Part shown: positions 41,723 to 50,250 of the stretch, in pieces
Layout: every line of letters begins with the position of its first letter
Position numbering within the stretch: position 1 is the stretch's first letter
NCBI GenBank assembly: GCA_934525845.1
Contig: CAKSZS010000009.1
Location: forward strand, 1-64,000
Origin: an uncultured Faecalibacterium sp.
GTDB lineage: Bacteria; Bacillota; Clostridia; Oscillospirales; Ruminococcaceae
Length of the DNA: 64,000 nt
Direction of reading: 5' to 3'
Notes under the pieces: model-generated
Seen by the model: the letters and a program-made list of their open reading frames with translations, nothing else
Database searches by the model: none
Told to the model about the DNA's origin: nothing
Made by a program: the position numbers and the translations under genes

Positions 41723-42613
41723 TCAGGAAACGTGGATGGTCAGGCCGTCGATATGACTGTCCACGGTGGCTTTTTCGTTGCTGGCCGGGTCGTAAAAGCC
41801 CAGCGAAAAATAGCCGTCGTAGCTGCCGGCGGGCAGATTGACCTCGGTATCCAGCTCCAGATGGGTGAGGGCAGAGCCGGGCTGCAGCAGGCCGGACTGC
41901 GCAATGGTCACCTCGGTGCCGTTTTTGTCCACCGTCACGGTGTTGCCGCTGGCCGTCCAGCTGCCGGGGTCATACGCCAGCGTGCTGGGGTTCCAGGCGG
42001 CGGTATAAGTGAATTCCATGGCGCCCCAGCTCACATCGATGTCCACGGTGTCCTCGGCGGCGGTGGGCACCACCACGGCGGACGCCGCGTCCTTCGCGGG
42101 CAGCAGGGCAATGCCGGAGTCGGCAGGCTCTGTGGCCGGCTGGCCGGGGGTGTCGGACGGGTCTGCATCGGCATCTGCCGGTGCGTCCGGTTCTTCCGGT
42201 TCGGCGGGGTCCGCAGGCGCTTCCGGCGTTTCCGCCGGGGTGTCTGGCTCTTCCGGGTCGGTGGGTTCGGTGGAAGGCTCCGGGTCAGTGCCCGGCGCGG
42301 TGTCCACGACGGGCACCACCACGATGCCTTCAGCGGGCAGGGTGACGATGCCGGGCGCCTCCGGCAGATCCGTTTCCGGTTCCGCCGGCTCTGCGGCGGG
42401 TTCGCGCTCTTCGGGTTCCGCCGGCTCCGTCGTTTCCGGAACCTCTTCTGCGGCCGGGGTCAGCGGCTCGAGGACCACTTCCACGGCGGAGGCGCTTTCG
42501 TCCGGCAGAAGAACGGCGGCATCGGCGGCAAAAGCCGTCAGGGGCAGGGTGCAAAGCCCGGCCGCTGCCGAGAACGCAACAGTACAAACCAGCAGCTGAA
42601 ACCGTTTGCGCAT
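41723..42613 (-). CDS. Secreted Pro/Glu-rich protein with the shared C-terminal module
   Basis: A 296-residue protein. Signal peptide ends near LTAFAAD (about 29). A long acidic linker rich in Pro, Glu, Ala, Thr and Asp (about 45-165, repeated PEEPD and PAEPE units) leads to a beta-like C-terminal module (about 185-296; WGAMEFTYTAAWNPSTLAYD) that parallels the adjacent 170-residue protein. GGGGAGGGG precedes the ATG at 42613. The extended linker looks made to cross a cell wall, but no LPxTG or membrane anchor follows. The pair with the smaller protein suggests two interacting surface components. Confidence 0.75.
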   Translation of the reverse strand: MRKRFQLLVCTVAFSAAAGLCTLPLTAFAADAAVLLPDESASAVEVVLEPLTPAAEEVPETTEPAEPEEREPAAEPAEPETDLPEAPGIVTLPAEGIVVVPVVDTAPGTDPEPSTEPTDPEEPDTPAETPEAPADPAEPEEPDAPADADADPSDTPGQPATEPADSGIALLPAKDAASAVVVPTAAEDTVDIDVSWGAMEFTYTAAWNPSTLAYDPGSWTASGNTVTVDKNGTEVTIAQSGLLQPGSALTHLELDTEVNLPAGSYDGYFSLGFYDPASNEKATVDSHIDGLTIHVS

Positions 42614-42880
42614 AGTACCCCTCCCCAATTAAGAATGCAGGAACGTTGAAAAATCCGAAAGGAAAACCTTCCGTAACAGCTCTGCAACTGTCTTGCAACA
42701 AGAATACTGGGGGGAGTCAAGTGATTTCTAAAAGTATACAACACTTTGTGGGATGTGTGGATTTTTTGTGCGGGATTTGTGGAATCTGCCCATCGGGGCG
42801 CGGCGCGGCCGGTGCGGCAAAAACTGGGCAGCATAGACAAAAAAGAGCAGCGAAACTTGGCAAAGCTGTCGGTTTGACGG
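42614..42880. other. Intergenic region between secreted proteins and folT
   Basis: About 270 bp without a gene I can support. It must hold the promoter of the leftward secreted-protein genes, but I see no box pair with good spacing. Confidence 0.5.
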
Positions 42881-42881
42881 C

Positions 42882-42910
42882 TTGCATGCCGGGGAAAAAA
42901 GGACTATAAT
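42882..42910 (+). promoter_or_regulatory. Promoter of the riboswitch-folT unit
   Basis: TTGCAT (42882-42887), 17 bp, TATAAT (42905-42910), just before the riboswitch. Confidence 0.78.
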
Positions 42911-42920
42911 AAAACCATCA

Positions 42921-43013
42921 ACAGAGTAAGGCTATGCGCGTTAAGTGCCGCATCAACGGGGAGTTGTGCTGCGGACGAAGGAAGACCCGCGGTGCATAGT
43001 CTGCATCCCGCTG
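42921..43013 (+). promoter_or_regulatory. Tetrahydrofolate (THF) riboswitch
   Basis: The conserved THF aptamer elements appear in order: AGAGTA, GCGTTAAGTG (42938 on), CAACGGGGAGTTG, GACGAAGGAAGACC, CGCGGTGCATAGT and TGCATCCCGCT. Outer GCTATGC and GCATAGT segments pair. It is placed directly upstream of a folate ECF transporter gene, with a terminator between, so folate binding should switch transcription off. Confidence 0.9.
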
Positions 43014-43079
43014 CTGCATGGACTTGGGTGCAGGCGAGACGGTCTGCCGCCTTGCCCGGAAGTGAAAGTTGTTGGATTC

Positions 43080-43127
43080 ACGCCCTCCTTTGTGCGGTTT
43101 GTCGCGCAGGAGGGCGTTTTGTGTTTT
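43080..43127 (+). terminator. Riboswitch expression-platform terminator
   Basis: ACGCCCTCCT (43080-43089) and AGGAGGGCGT (43108-43117) form the stem, followed by TTTGTGTTTT, 40 bp before the folT start. Confidence 0.85.
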
Positions 43128-43167
43128 GCCCGCCTGCTGGTTCCTTTGCAGAAGGAGGACAATTGAT

Positions 43168-43683
43168 ATGAACAATCCATCCAAAACTTCGGTGCGCACC
43201 CTCGTGATGCTGGCGCTGCTGGCGGCCATGAGCATCGTGTTCAGCCGGGTGCTGAGCATCTCCACCGGCTTTGTGCGCTTCAACCTGGGCAGTCTGCCGG
43301 TGCTGCTGGCGGCGGTGCTGTTTGGCCCGTGGGCGGGCTTTGCCGTCGGTGCCGTGGCGGACATGATCGGCGGCGTGCTGGCCGGGTATGCCATCAATCC
43401 GCTCATCACGCTGGGCGCGGGGGCCATCGCCCTGGCGGCGGGCCTGGCCTGGCAGAAGCTGGACAGCCTGCGGGTGGGCCTGCGGCTGGGCATCAGCGTG
43501 CTGCTGGGCCACTTTGTCGGCTCCATGGTCATCAACTCGCTGGCCCTGCGCATCTTCTACGGCTACGCCTGGAGCGTGCTGGCGGCCCGCATCCCCAACG
43601 CGCTGGTCCTGGCCGCAGTGAACACGGTGCTGCTGCGCATCCTGCTGGAGAACCGCAGTCTGATGAAGCTGGCGAAGAAATAA
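43168..43683 (+). CDS. folT: Folate ECF transporter S component
   Basis: A 171-residue membrane protein with about five or six helices. The N-terminal ALLAAMSIVFSRVLSI and the G-RFNLGSLPVLLA segments are typical of FolT S components, which bind folate and dock to the shared ECF module. AAGGAGG precedes the ATG at 43168. Control by the THF riboswitch just upstream supports folate as the substrate. Together with folC downstream it links folate uptake with its polyglutamylation and retention. Confidence 0.9.
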   Translation: MNNPSKTSVRTLVMLALLAAMSIVFSRVLSISTGFVRFNLGSLPVLLAAVLFGPWAGFAVGAVADMIGGVLAGYAINPLITLGAGAIALAAGLAWQKLDSLRVGLRLGISVLLGHFVGSMVINSLALRIFYGYAWSVLAARIPNALVLAAVNTVLLRILLENRSLMKLAKK

Positions 43684-44311
43684 CGCTTCCCGCAAGAGCG
43701 TTTTCGCGCAGGGCAGGTTTGATTGCTTTTATAAAAAACTTCTCCGCCGAGAGATGTTCTCTTTTGACACCAAAAGAGAACCAGAAAGGACGGCGGTGCC
43801 CGTAGGGCATGAAAGCCCCAGTGGGGCTTTTAAGTCGCAGACCGGTTTGCGAAGCAAATGCTGCGTGTTTAGCGCAGCAAGGTCACAGCGATTTCGACGC
43901 GCTGGATCCACGAGAAAGGGGCTGCTCGCCCCTTTCAACCCCGAAGGAGAGGTCGAAGTGCAAAAATGCTAGCGCTTCGCTCAACGCATTTTTTGCGCTT
44001 CTCCGATTTCAAGTCGCTGCGCGACAGCCGAAGGCTGACAGCAGCATATGCTGCTTCCCGGAACGACCCATCCCGTGAAAAAGTAACTCTGGAAAATCCG
44101 CAGATTTTCCGGAGTTACAAATATAAAAATAATATTTCCGCTGATATTGCAACAGCGACGACCGCCGCCTGCGGCGGATACAGGGAGGAGCTGTTGGGGC
44201 CGCGGCCTGCAGGATGCAAGCACCGCTCAAGGTGCGAAGCAGACGCAGGGAGCCGCAACCCGTCCCAGAGCGAAGCGGAGACAATTTTAAATCGTAAACG
44301 AGGCAGAATCC
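43684..44311. other. Repeat-rich non-coding island between folT and folC
   Basis: About 630 bp with no gene I can support, made of short palindromes and repeat-like blocks. It contains the 26-bp interspersed element (43809-43834). A 16-bp stem, GTAACTCTGGAAAATC (44083-44098) with GATTTTCCGGAGTTAC (44103-44118), is followed on the minus strand by TTTTT like an orphan terminator. GCAGCATATGCTGC is a perfect palindrome. The blocks GTCGCAGACCGG and GCGAAGC recur in style with 24.1 kb. Confidence 0.6.
43809..43834. repeat. Interspersed 26-bp element, copy 2
   Basis: Identical over 26 bp to 24094-24119, with further similarity downstream (GCAGACCGG against GCAGAGCGG). Confidence 0.78.
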
Positions 44312-45580
44312 ATGAACTACGAACAGGCACTGGAATACATCCATGCGGTGCAGTGGGCCGGCCACAAGCCCGGCCTGACCCGCACCCGCACCCTGCTGGC
44401 GGCGCTGGGCGATCCCCAGGACCGGCTGAAATTTGTCCATGTGGCCGGCACCAACGGCAAGGGCAGCACCGCTGCCATGCTGGCGTCCTGCCTGCACGCC
44501 GCCGGGTACCGGGTGGGGCTGTACACGTCGCCTTTCATCAACCGCTTCAACGAGCGCATTCAGGTGGACGGCGTGCAGATCCCGGACGAAGAGCTGGTGC
44601 AGCTGGTGGAGCAGGTAAAGCCCGCCGCCGATGCCATGGCCGACGTGCCCACCGAGTTCGAGATCATCACCGCGCTGGGGATGCTGTACTTTGCCCGGAA
44701 AAACTGCGATGTTGTGGTGCTGGAAGTGGGCCTGGGCGGCACGCTGGATTCCACCAACGTCATTGAGCACCCGGCGTGCGCGGTCATCACGGCGCTGGGC
44801 ATGGACCATGTGAAAGAGCTTGGCCCCACTCTGGCCGACATCGCCGCCGCGAAGGCGGGCATCATCAAAGAGGGCTGTCCGGTGGTGAGTTACGGCGGGG
44901 TGCCGGAAGCGGATGCGGTCATCCGCCGAGCGGCCGCTGAAAAGCACGCGCCGCTGACCGAAGTGGATTTCCACAGACTGCAGATCGATGGTGGAAATCT
45001 GGACAAGGTCACCTTTGATTTTGACGGCCTGACCGGCGTGCAGCTGCCGCTCATCGGCAGCTACCAGCCCTGCAATGCGGCGGTGGCCATCACCACCCTG
45101 CGGGTCCTGCGGGCCAACGGCTGGAACGTTCCGGAAGAAGCCATCCGCACCGGTCTGGAGACTGTGCAGTGGCCGGGCCGGTTTGAGCTTCTGCGGCACA
45201 GCCCGGCCTTCCTGCTGGACGGCAGTCACAACGCCCACGGGATGCGGGCCACCGTGCAGAGCCTGCGCGACCGCTTCCCGGGGCAGAAGTTCGTGTTCCT
45301 GGTCAGCATCATGGCGGACAAGGATGTGGACGAGATGCTGCATCTGCTGGCCCCGCTGGCCAGGCAGTTCGTGACCGTGGCGGCGCACACGCCCCGGGCG
45401 ATGCCCGCCGAGGTGCTGGCGGAGCACATCCGGGCTTACGGCTGCACCGCCGAAGCCGCACCCACCATAGAAGCCGGTGTGGCCCGGGCAGTAGAGCTGG
45501 GCGGGGAAGGCCCGGTGTGTGCACTGGGGACCCTGTATTTCTCCGGCGATGTCCGGCAGGCGTTTGCGAAGCTGAAGTGA
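44312..45580 (+). CDS. folC: Folylpolyglutamate synthase / dihydrofolate synthase
   Basis: A 422-residue Mur-ligase-fold enzyme adding glutamates to folates. The P-loop VAGTNGKGS is at about 43-51, the SPFINRFNERI segment near 72 is the FolC signature, and LDGSHNAHGM near 309 marks the C-terminal domain. Length is normal. The ribosome site is weak (GAGG 11 bp upstream). Located after folT but separated by the 630-bp island, so it may have its own promoter that I could not define. Confidence 0.93.
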   Translation: MNYEQALEYIHAVQWAGHKPGLTRTRTLLAALGDPQDRLKFVHVAGTNGKGSTAAMLASCLHAAGYRVGLYTSPFINRFNERIQVDGVQIPDEELVQLVEQVKPAADAMADVPTEFEIITALGMLYFARKNCDVVVLEVGLGGTLDSTNVIEHPACAVITALGMDHVKELGPTLADIAAAKAGIIKEGCPVVSYGGVPEADAVIRRAAAEKHAPLTEVDFHRLQIDGGNLDKVTFDFDGLTGVQLPLIGSYQPCNAAVAITTLRVLRANGWNVPEEAIRTGLETVQWPGRFELLRHSPAFLLDGSHNAHGMRATVQSLRDRFPGQKFVFLVSIMADKDVDEMLHLLAPLARQFVTVAAHTPRAMPAEVLAEHIRAYGCTAEAAPTIEAGVARAVELGGEGPVCALGTLYFSGDVRQAFAKLK

Positions 45581-45627
45581 TTGGTTGAAGGGGTTTCCCG
45601 CAGCCACGCACTTCTCCAGATAAAAAG

Positions 45628-45668
45628 AAAAAGCGGTGACCCGTGCAGGTTGGGTCATCGCTTTTCTT
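45628..45668 (+). terminator. folC terminator
   Basis: AAAGCGGTGACCC and GGGTCATCGCTTT pair with one wobble, followed by TCTT. Confidence 0.82.
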
Positions 45669-46084
45669 GTCCCTTGCGGGACAGGCAGGGTAAATGATAA
45701 GAAGGTAAATGAAGAAAATAGCAAAATGTAGAAAAGAAGCAAAGGCTGCTGTGAGCCGAAGAAGAATGCTCAATGTATCCAAGATGCGCCTTTGTTGGAT
45801 ACAACATACCACGTTTGCAGAAAAATTACAAGAGCTTTTTTAAAATTTTTTAAGAAAAAGGGACGAAAAATCGCATTTTCAGTGAAACGCACAAATTTGA
45901 CGGAAACTTCCCGGCAAACTGACGAACAAGCATAAAAAGGATGCGCCCCACCGGAAAAGCATCCGGCTTTACAAGCGCAGGGCACTGTGTTAAGATGAAT
46001 ACATCTTAAAATAGAAGGGTGCGGCCTGCGGCGGGCAGGGCACCCTGTTCCGGGTGGGAAAGCCCCGATAAAAGGAGGATGTAT
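45669..46084. promoter_or_regulatory. Upstream region of the MATE exporter with two inverted repeats
   Basis: About 415 bp without a gene. TGTATCCAA (45774-45782) is repeated inverted as TTGGATACA (45795-45803). TTAAGATG (45990-45997) pairs exactly with CATCTTAA (46002-46009), and this second palindrome overlaps a TAAAAT box at 46007-46012, 73 bp before the exporter start. It is therefore the better operator candidate. Confidence 0.55.
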
Positions 46085-47461
46085 ATGACAGAACAGGCAG
46101 TCGGCGGAGCAAAAATGCCGCTGTTTGGCGGGCGGAAGCCCTTGTTTACCCAGGCAGAGCTGCTGAAGCTGACCGGGCCGCTGCTGATCGAGCAGCTGCT
46201 GGAAGTGACGGTGGGCATGGCGGATACCATGATGGTGTCCCGCTGCGGCGAAGCGGCCATTTCCGGCGTCAGCCTGGTGGATATGATCAACAACCTGATC
46301 ATCGTGCTGTTCGCAGCGCTGGCCACCGGCGGTGCGGTGGTGGTGAGCCAGTTTTTGGGCGCAAAGGAACAGAAAAATGCCGACAAGAGCGCCGGGCAGC
46401 TGATCCTGCTCAGCGGCCTTTTCGGCCTGTTGGTGGGTGCGGTCTGCTTCCTGCTGGCGCGGCCCATGATCCGGCTGTTCTATGGCTCCATCGCGGATGA
46501 CGTGCTGGACGCCGGTGTGCTGTACTTAAAGATCATCGCCATCAGCTACCCGTTCCTGGCGCTGTACAACGGCGGCGCGGCGCTGTTCCGCAGTATGGGC
46601 AACTCCAAGATCTCCATGCAGATCAGCGTGCTGATGAACATCATCAACATCGTGGGCAACGCGGTGTGCATCTTCGGCCTGAAGATGGGCGTGGACGGCG
46701 TTGCCTGGCCCAGCGTGGTCTCCCGTGTGGTGGCGGCGGCGCTGATCCTGAACAAGTGCTATAAAAAAGACCACGCCCTGAATGTGCCCAAGACCCTGCG
46801 GGTGGACGGCCGGATGGCCAAGCGCATTCTGGGCATCGGCATCCCGTCGGCGTTCGAAAACAGCCTGTTCGAAGCGGGCCGCATTCTGGTGGTGAGCATG
46901 ATCTCCACCTTCGGCACGGTGCAGATCGCCGCCAACGCCGTGGCAAACAACCTGGATGGCATGGGCGTCATTCCCGGCAAGGCCATCGGCCTGGCCATGA
47001 TCACGGTGGTGGGCCGCTGCATCGGTGCCGGCGACCACGAGCAGACCATTTACTATACCCGCAAGCTGCTGCTGTGGGCCTACATCACCATGGGCCTTTC
47101 CAATGGCGCCATCCTGCTGTTCGTCAAGCCGCTGGTGGGCATCTATGCGCTGTCCGGCGAGACCATGGCGCTGGCCATCCTGCTGGTGCAGATCCACGCC
47201 GGGTGCGCCCTGCTGCTGTGGCCCAGCTCCTTCGTGCTGCCCAACGCCCTGCGCGCCGCCAACGATGTGAAGTTCACGATGGTGGTCTCCATCCTGAGCA
47301 TGGCCGTCTGGCGTCTGGGCTTCAGCTACCTGCTCTGCGTCAAGCTGGGCTGGGGCGCAGTGGGCGTCTGGATCGCCATGGTCATCGACTGGATCTGCCG
47401 CGTGACCTGCTTTATCACCCGCTTCAAGAGCGGTGCATGGAAGACCAAATATCAGGCATAA
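46085..47461 (+). CDS. MATE family multidrug/toxin exporter
   Basis: A 458-residue transporter with twelve predicted helices in two halves; GPLLIEQLLEVTVGMADTMMVS (about 31-52) and the second-half IGIPSAFENSLFEAGRILVV are typical of the NorM/DinF superfamily. It would export cationic compounds using a sodium or proton gradient. AAAGGAGG lies 5 bp before the ATG at 46085. Unlike the broken MATE gene at 24-25 kb it is full length. Its end is 18 bp from the exonuclease gene, forming an operon. Confidence 0.9.
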   Translation: MTEQAVGGAKMPLFGGRKPLFTQAELLKLTGPLLIEQLLEVTVGMADTMMVSRCGEAAISGVSLVDMINNLIIVLFAALATGGAVVVSQFLGAKEQKNADKSAGQLILLSGLFGLLVGAVCFLLARPMIRLFYGSIADDVLDAGVLYLKIIAISYPFLALYNGGAALFRSMGNSKISMQISVLMNIINIVGNAVCIFGLKMGVDGVAWPSVVSRVVAAALILNKCYKKDHALNVPKTLRVDGRMAKRILGIGIPSAFENSLFEAGRILVVSMISTFGTVQIAANAVANNLDGMGVIPGKAIGLAMITVVGRCIGAGDHEQTIYYTRKLLLWAYITMGLSNGAILLFVKPLVGIYALSGETMALAILLVQIHAGCALLLWPSSFVLPNALRAANDVKFTMVVSILSMAVWRLGFSYLLCVKLGWGAVGVWIAMVIDWICRVTCFITRFKSGAWKTKYQA

Positions 47462-47479
47462 CATAAAAAGGAGAACCGC

Positions 47480-48232
47480 ATGAAACTCATCAGCTGGAAC
47501 GTGAACGGGCTGCGTGCCTGTCTGACCCACGGCTTTGCCGAGAGCTTTGCCGCCCTGGACGCGGACATTTTCTCGGTGCAGGAGACCAAGATGCAGCCGG
47601 GGCAGGCGGATTTTGCCCCGGAGGGTTATACAGAATACACCTATTCCGCCGAGAAGAAGGGCTATTCCGGCACGGCCTGCTGGTGCCGGAAGGAGCCGCT
47701 GCAGGTCACCATGGGCATCGGCGCAGAGTCGCACGACCACGAGGGCCGGGTGCTGACCCTGGAATATCCGGACTTTTATCTGGTCAACTGCTACACCCCC
47801 AACAGCCAGGACGGTCTGAAGCGGCTGGACTACCGCATGGAGTGGGAGGACGCCTTCCGGGCCTACCTGCTGGCGCTGGACGCGAAAAAGCCGGTGATCC
47901 TCTGCGGAGACCTGAACGTGGCCCATACCGAAATGGACATCAAGAACGCCAGGACCAACCGCATGAGCGCAGGCTTTACCGACCAGGAGCGGGCCAAGAT
48001 GACCGAACTGCTGGCGGCAGGCTTTGCGGACAGCTTCCGCGTGGTGCACCCGGACGAGGTGAAGTACAGCTGGTGGAGCTACCGCTTCCACGCCCGGGAG
48101 AAGAACGCGGGCTGGCGCATCGACTATTTTATTGTATCCAACCGCATCGCGGACAAGATCCGCGCGGCGGAGATCCACAACGAGATCTTCGGCTCTGACC
48201 ACTGCCCGGTGGAACTGGACATCGATCTGTAA
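47480..48232 (+). CDS. xth: Exodeoxyribonuclease III
   Basis: A 250-residue AP endonuclease/3-prime exonuclease of base-excision repair. Family motifs: ISWNVNGLRA (4-13), QETKMQ (Glu metal ligand near 35), CGDLNVAHTE (Asp/Asn near 144), and GSDHCPVELDI with the catalytic His near the end. AAAAGGAG precedes the ATG. It follows the exporter by 18 bp and precedes a small membrane protein by 10 bp. Confidence 0.95.
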   Translation: MKLISWNVNGLRACLTHGFAESFAALDADIFSVQETKMQPGQADFAPEGYTEYTYSAEKKGYSGTACWCRKEPLQVTMGIGAESHDHEGRVLTLEYPDFYLVNCYTPNSQDGLKRLDYRMEWEDAFRAYLLALDAKKPVILCGDLNVAHTEMDIKNARTNRMSAGFTDQERAKMTELLAAGFADSFRVVHPDEVKYSWWSYRFHAREKNAGWRIDYFIVSNRIADKIRAAEIHNEIFGSDHCPVELDIDL

Positions 48233-48242
48233 GGAGGATCCT

Positions 48243-48728
48243 ATGCTCAAAAATTATCTGCTGATCTTTTTCATTTCCATGGTGCCTATTGTGGAGCTGC
48301 GCGGTGCCATCCCCATCGGCCTGGGCCTGGGTCTGCCGGCACTGCCCACCTACCTGCTGTGCGTGCTGGGCAACATGGTCCCGGTGCCGTTCATCTACCT
48401 GTTCGCCCGCAGGTTCCTCATCTGGGGCTATGACAAGCCGCTCATCGGGGGCATCTGCCGCTTCTGCATCAACAAAGGAGAAAAGGGCGGCCGCGCCCTG
48501 GAAGCCAAAGCCGGCAAGGGTCTGACCCTGGCGCTGCTGCTGTTCGTGGGCATCCCGCTGCCGGGCACCGGCGCCTGGACCGGAACGCTGGCCGCCTCCA
48601 TCCTGGACATGAAGTTCAAGGATGTTCTGATCGCCTGCATGGGCGGCGTGCTGTTGGCCGGCATCATCATGGGGCTGGCCAGTGCGGGCCTGCTGGGCGC
48701 GGTGAGCGGACTGTTCGCAGTGGGCTGA
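48243..48728 (+). CDS. Small multidrug export-like membrane protein (PF06695 type)
   Basis: A 161-residue protein with three or four membrane segments. The VPIVELRGAIPIGLGLGLP opening and the GIPLPGTGAWTGTLAA segment are characteristic of the Sm_multidrug_ex family. Despite the name the function is poorly defined. AAGGAGG precedes the ATG. Last gene of the MATE-xth unit. Confidence 0.82.
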   Translation: MLKNYLLIFFISMVPIVELRGAIPIGLGLGLPALPTYLLCVLGNMVPVPFIYLFARRFLIWGYDKPLIGGICRFCINKGEKGGRALEAKAGKGLTLALLLFVGIPLPGTGAWTGTLAASILDMKFKDVLIACMGGVLLAGIIMGLASAGLLGAVSGLFAVG

Positions 48729-48788
48729 TGTTCCAAAGTCCCGGCGGTGTTGTCGTGGAAATTGACCATAGCTTTTCTATCCGGAGTA

Positions 48789-48797
48789 TGCTAGAAT
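48789..48797 (+). promoter_or_regulatory. Extended -10 promoter for the dipeptidase gene
   Basis: TG-C-TAGAAT at 48789-48797, 65 bp before the start; TTGACC at 48761 is too far to be its -35 box. Confidence 0.5.
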
Positions 48798-48861
48798 AGA
48801 CAGCGATGTGTTTTGAAAAGCGGACGGCGTCAAACCGCCCGACAGAAAGGAACGAAGAAAC

Positions 48862-50250
48862 ATGGATCAGGCACTCAATCAGAAAATTGATGCGTACATC
48901 GCGGAAAATAAGGAACAGATCTTGAAGGACATCGCGGAACTGGTGGCCATCAACAGCGTGGAGGGCACCCCGGAAGAGGGTGCACCCTTCGGTGCAGGCC
49001 CCCGCGCGGCACTGGACAAGACGCTGGAACTGGCTTCCGGCATGGGCCTTGCCACCCGCAACTGCGAGAACTACATGGGCTATGCAGAGCTGGCCGGTGC
49101 GGATCCGGAAAAGTATCTGGCCACCATCTGCCATGTGGACGTGGTGCCGGTGGGCAACGGCTGGACCGCCGATCCCTTTACCATGCGCATTCAGGACGGC
49201 TGGCTGCTGGGCCGCGGCGTTTCGGACGACAAAGGCCCGATGATCGTCACCCTGTATGCTCTCAAGTTCCTCAAAGAGCAGGGCTATGAACTGCGCTATC
49301 CCATCCGCGCCCTCATCGGTGACAACGAAGAGACCCATATGCAGGATGTGGAGTACTACCTGAAGAACTACCCGGCTCCTGTGTTCTGCTTCACCCCGGA
49401 CGCGGAGTTCCCGGTGTGCAACGGCGAAAAGGGCCACTTCGGGGCCAAGATCGTCAGCCCGGTGTGCAATGGCGTCATCGCCGAGTTTGAGGGCGGCGTG
49501 GCCAACAACGCGGTACCCGACCGCGCCAGCGCCCTCATCAAGACCGACATTTCCAAGCTGAAGAATGCTCCCAACATCACACTGGAACCGGAAGGTGACG
49601 GCGTGCGGGTGCGCGGCTGGGGCAAGGCCGGCCACGCCGCCATGCCGGAAGGCACCGTGAACGCCATCGGTCTGGTGGCCAACTACCTGCTGGACAACGG
49701 CCTGTGCAACGAGACCGAGCGTGCCTATCTGGAAGCCCTGCGCAAGCTGCACAGCTCCACGGCAGGCACCGGCCTGGGTATCGACTGCGCCGACGGCCCC
49801 TTCGGCCCGCTGACCATCATCGGCGGCCGCATTTATCTGGAAGACGGCAGGCTGGTGCAGACCATCGACAGCCGTTTCCCCACCTGCACCGACGGCGAAA
49901 AGCTGACTGCGCAGATCACCGCGGCCCTGGGCAACGGCGCTGTGCTGGAGGACGTGGAAGCGGCAGAACCTTTCTACATCGAAGCCGACAGCCCCGCCAT
50001 CCAGGCCTGCATCAACACCTACAACGAGGTGACCGGCGAGAACGCCAAACCCTTCACCATGGGCGGCGGCACCTATGCCCGCCACTTCCCCTATGCGGTC
50101 AGCTTCGGCCCGGAGCACGTTGACCTGCCGCTGCCGGAGTTCGGCGGCCCGATGCATGGTGCCAACGAGGCCGCACCCATCGACAAGCTGCTGGAGGCCG
50201 TGAAGATCTATATCCTGGCGCTGCTGCGTCTGGAGGAGATCGACTTCTGA
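48862..50250 (+). CDS. pepV: M20 family dipeptidase (PepV/Sapep type)
   Basis: A 462-residue di-zinc peptidase. CHVDVVPVG (His ligand, near 92), GRGVSDDKGP (bridging Asp, near 117) and DNEETHMQD (general-base Glu pair, near 155) are intact. The final metal ligand lies in the MGGGTYARHF region. These features fit the PepV/carnosinase-like branch, which cleaves dipeptides with an N-terminal hydrophobic or beta-alanyl residue. AAAGGAACGAAG is a modest ribosome site. The next gene starts within its stop codon. Confidence 0.9.
   Translation: MDQALNQKIDAYIAENKEQILKDIAELVAINSVEGTPEEGAPFGAGPRAALDKTLELASGMGLATRNCENYMGYAELAGADPEKYLATICHVDVVPVGNGWTADPFTMRIQDGWLLGRGVSDDKGPMIVTLYALKFLKEQGYELRYPIRALIGDNEETHMQDVEYYLKNYPAPVFCFTPDAEFPVCNGEKGHFGAKIVSPVCNGVIAEFEGGVANNAVPDRASALIKTDISKLKNAPNITLEPEGDGVRVRGWGKAGHAAMPEGTVNAIGLVANYLLDNGLCNETERAYLEALRKLHSSTAGTGLGIDCADGPFGPLTIIGGRIYLEDGRLVQTIDSRFPTCTDGEKLTAQITAALGNGAVLEDVEAAEPFYIEADSPAIQACINTYNEVTGENAKPFTMGGGTYARHFPYAVSFGPEHVDLPLPEFGGPMHGANEAAPIDKLLEAVKIYILALLRLEEIDF

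Noticed and set aside
41723..42613. LPxTG sorting signal or WxL domain in the Pro/Glu-rich secreted protein
   Set aside because: No LPxTG, no C-terminal hydrophobic helix and no WxL motif pair can be seen.
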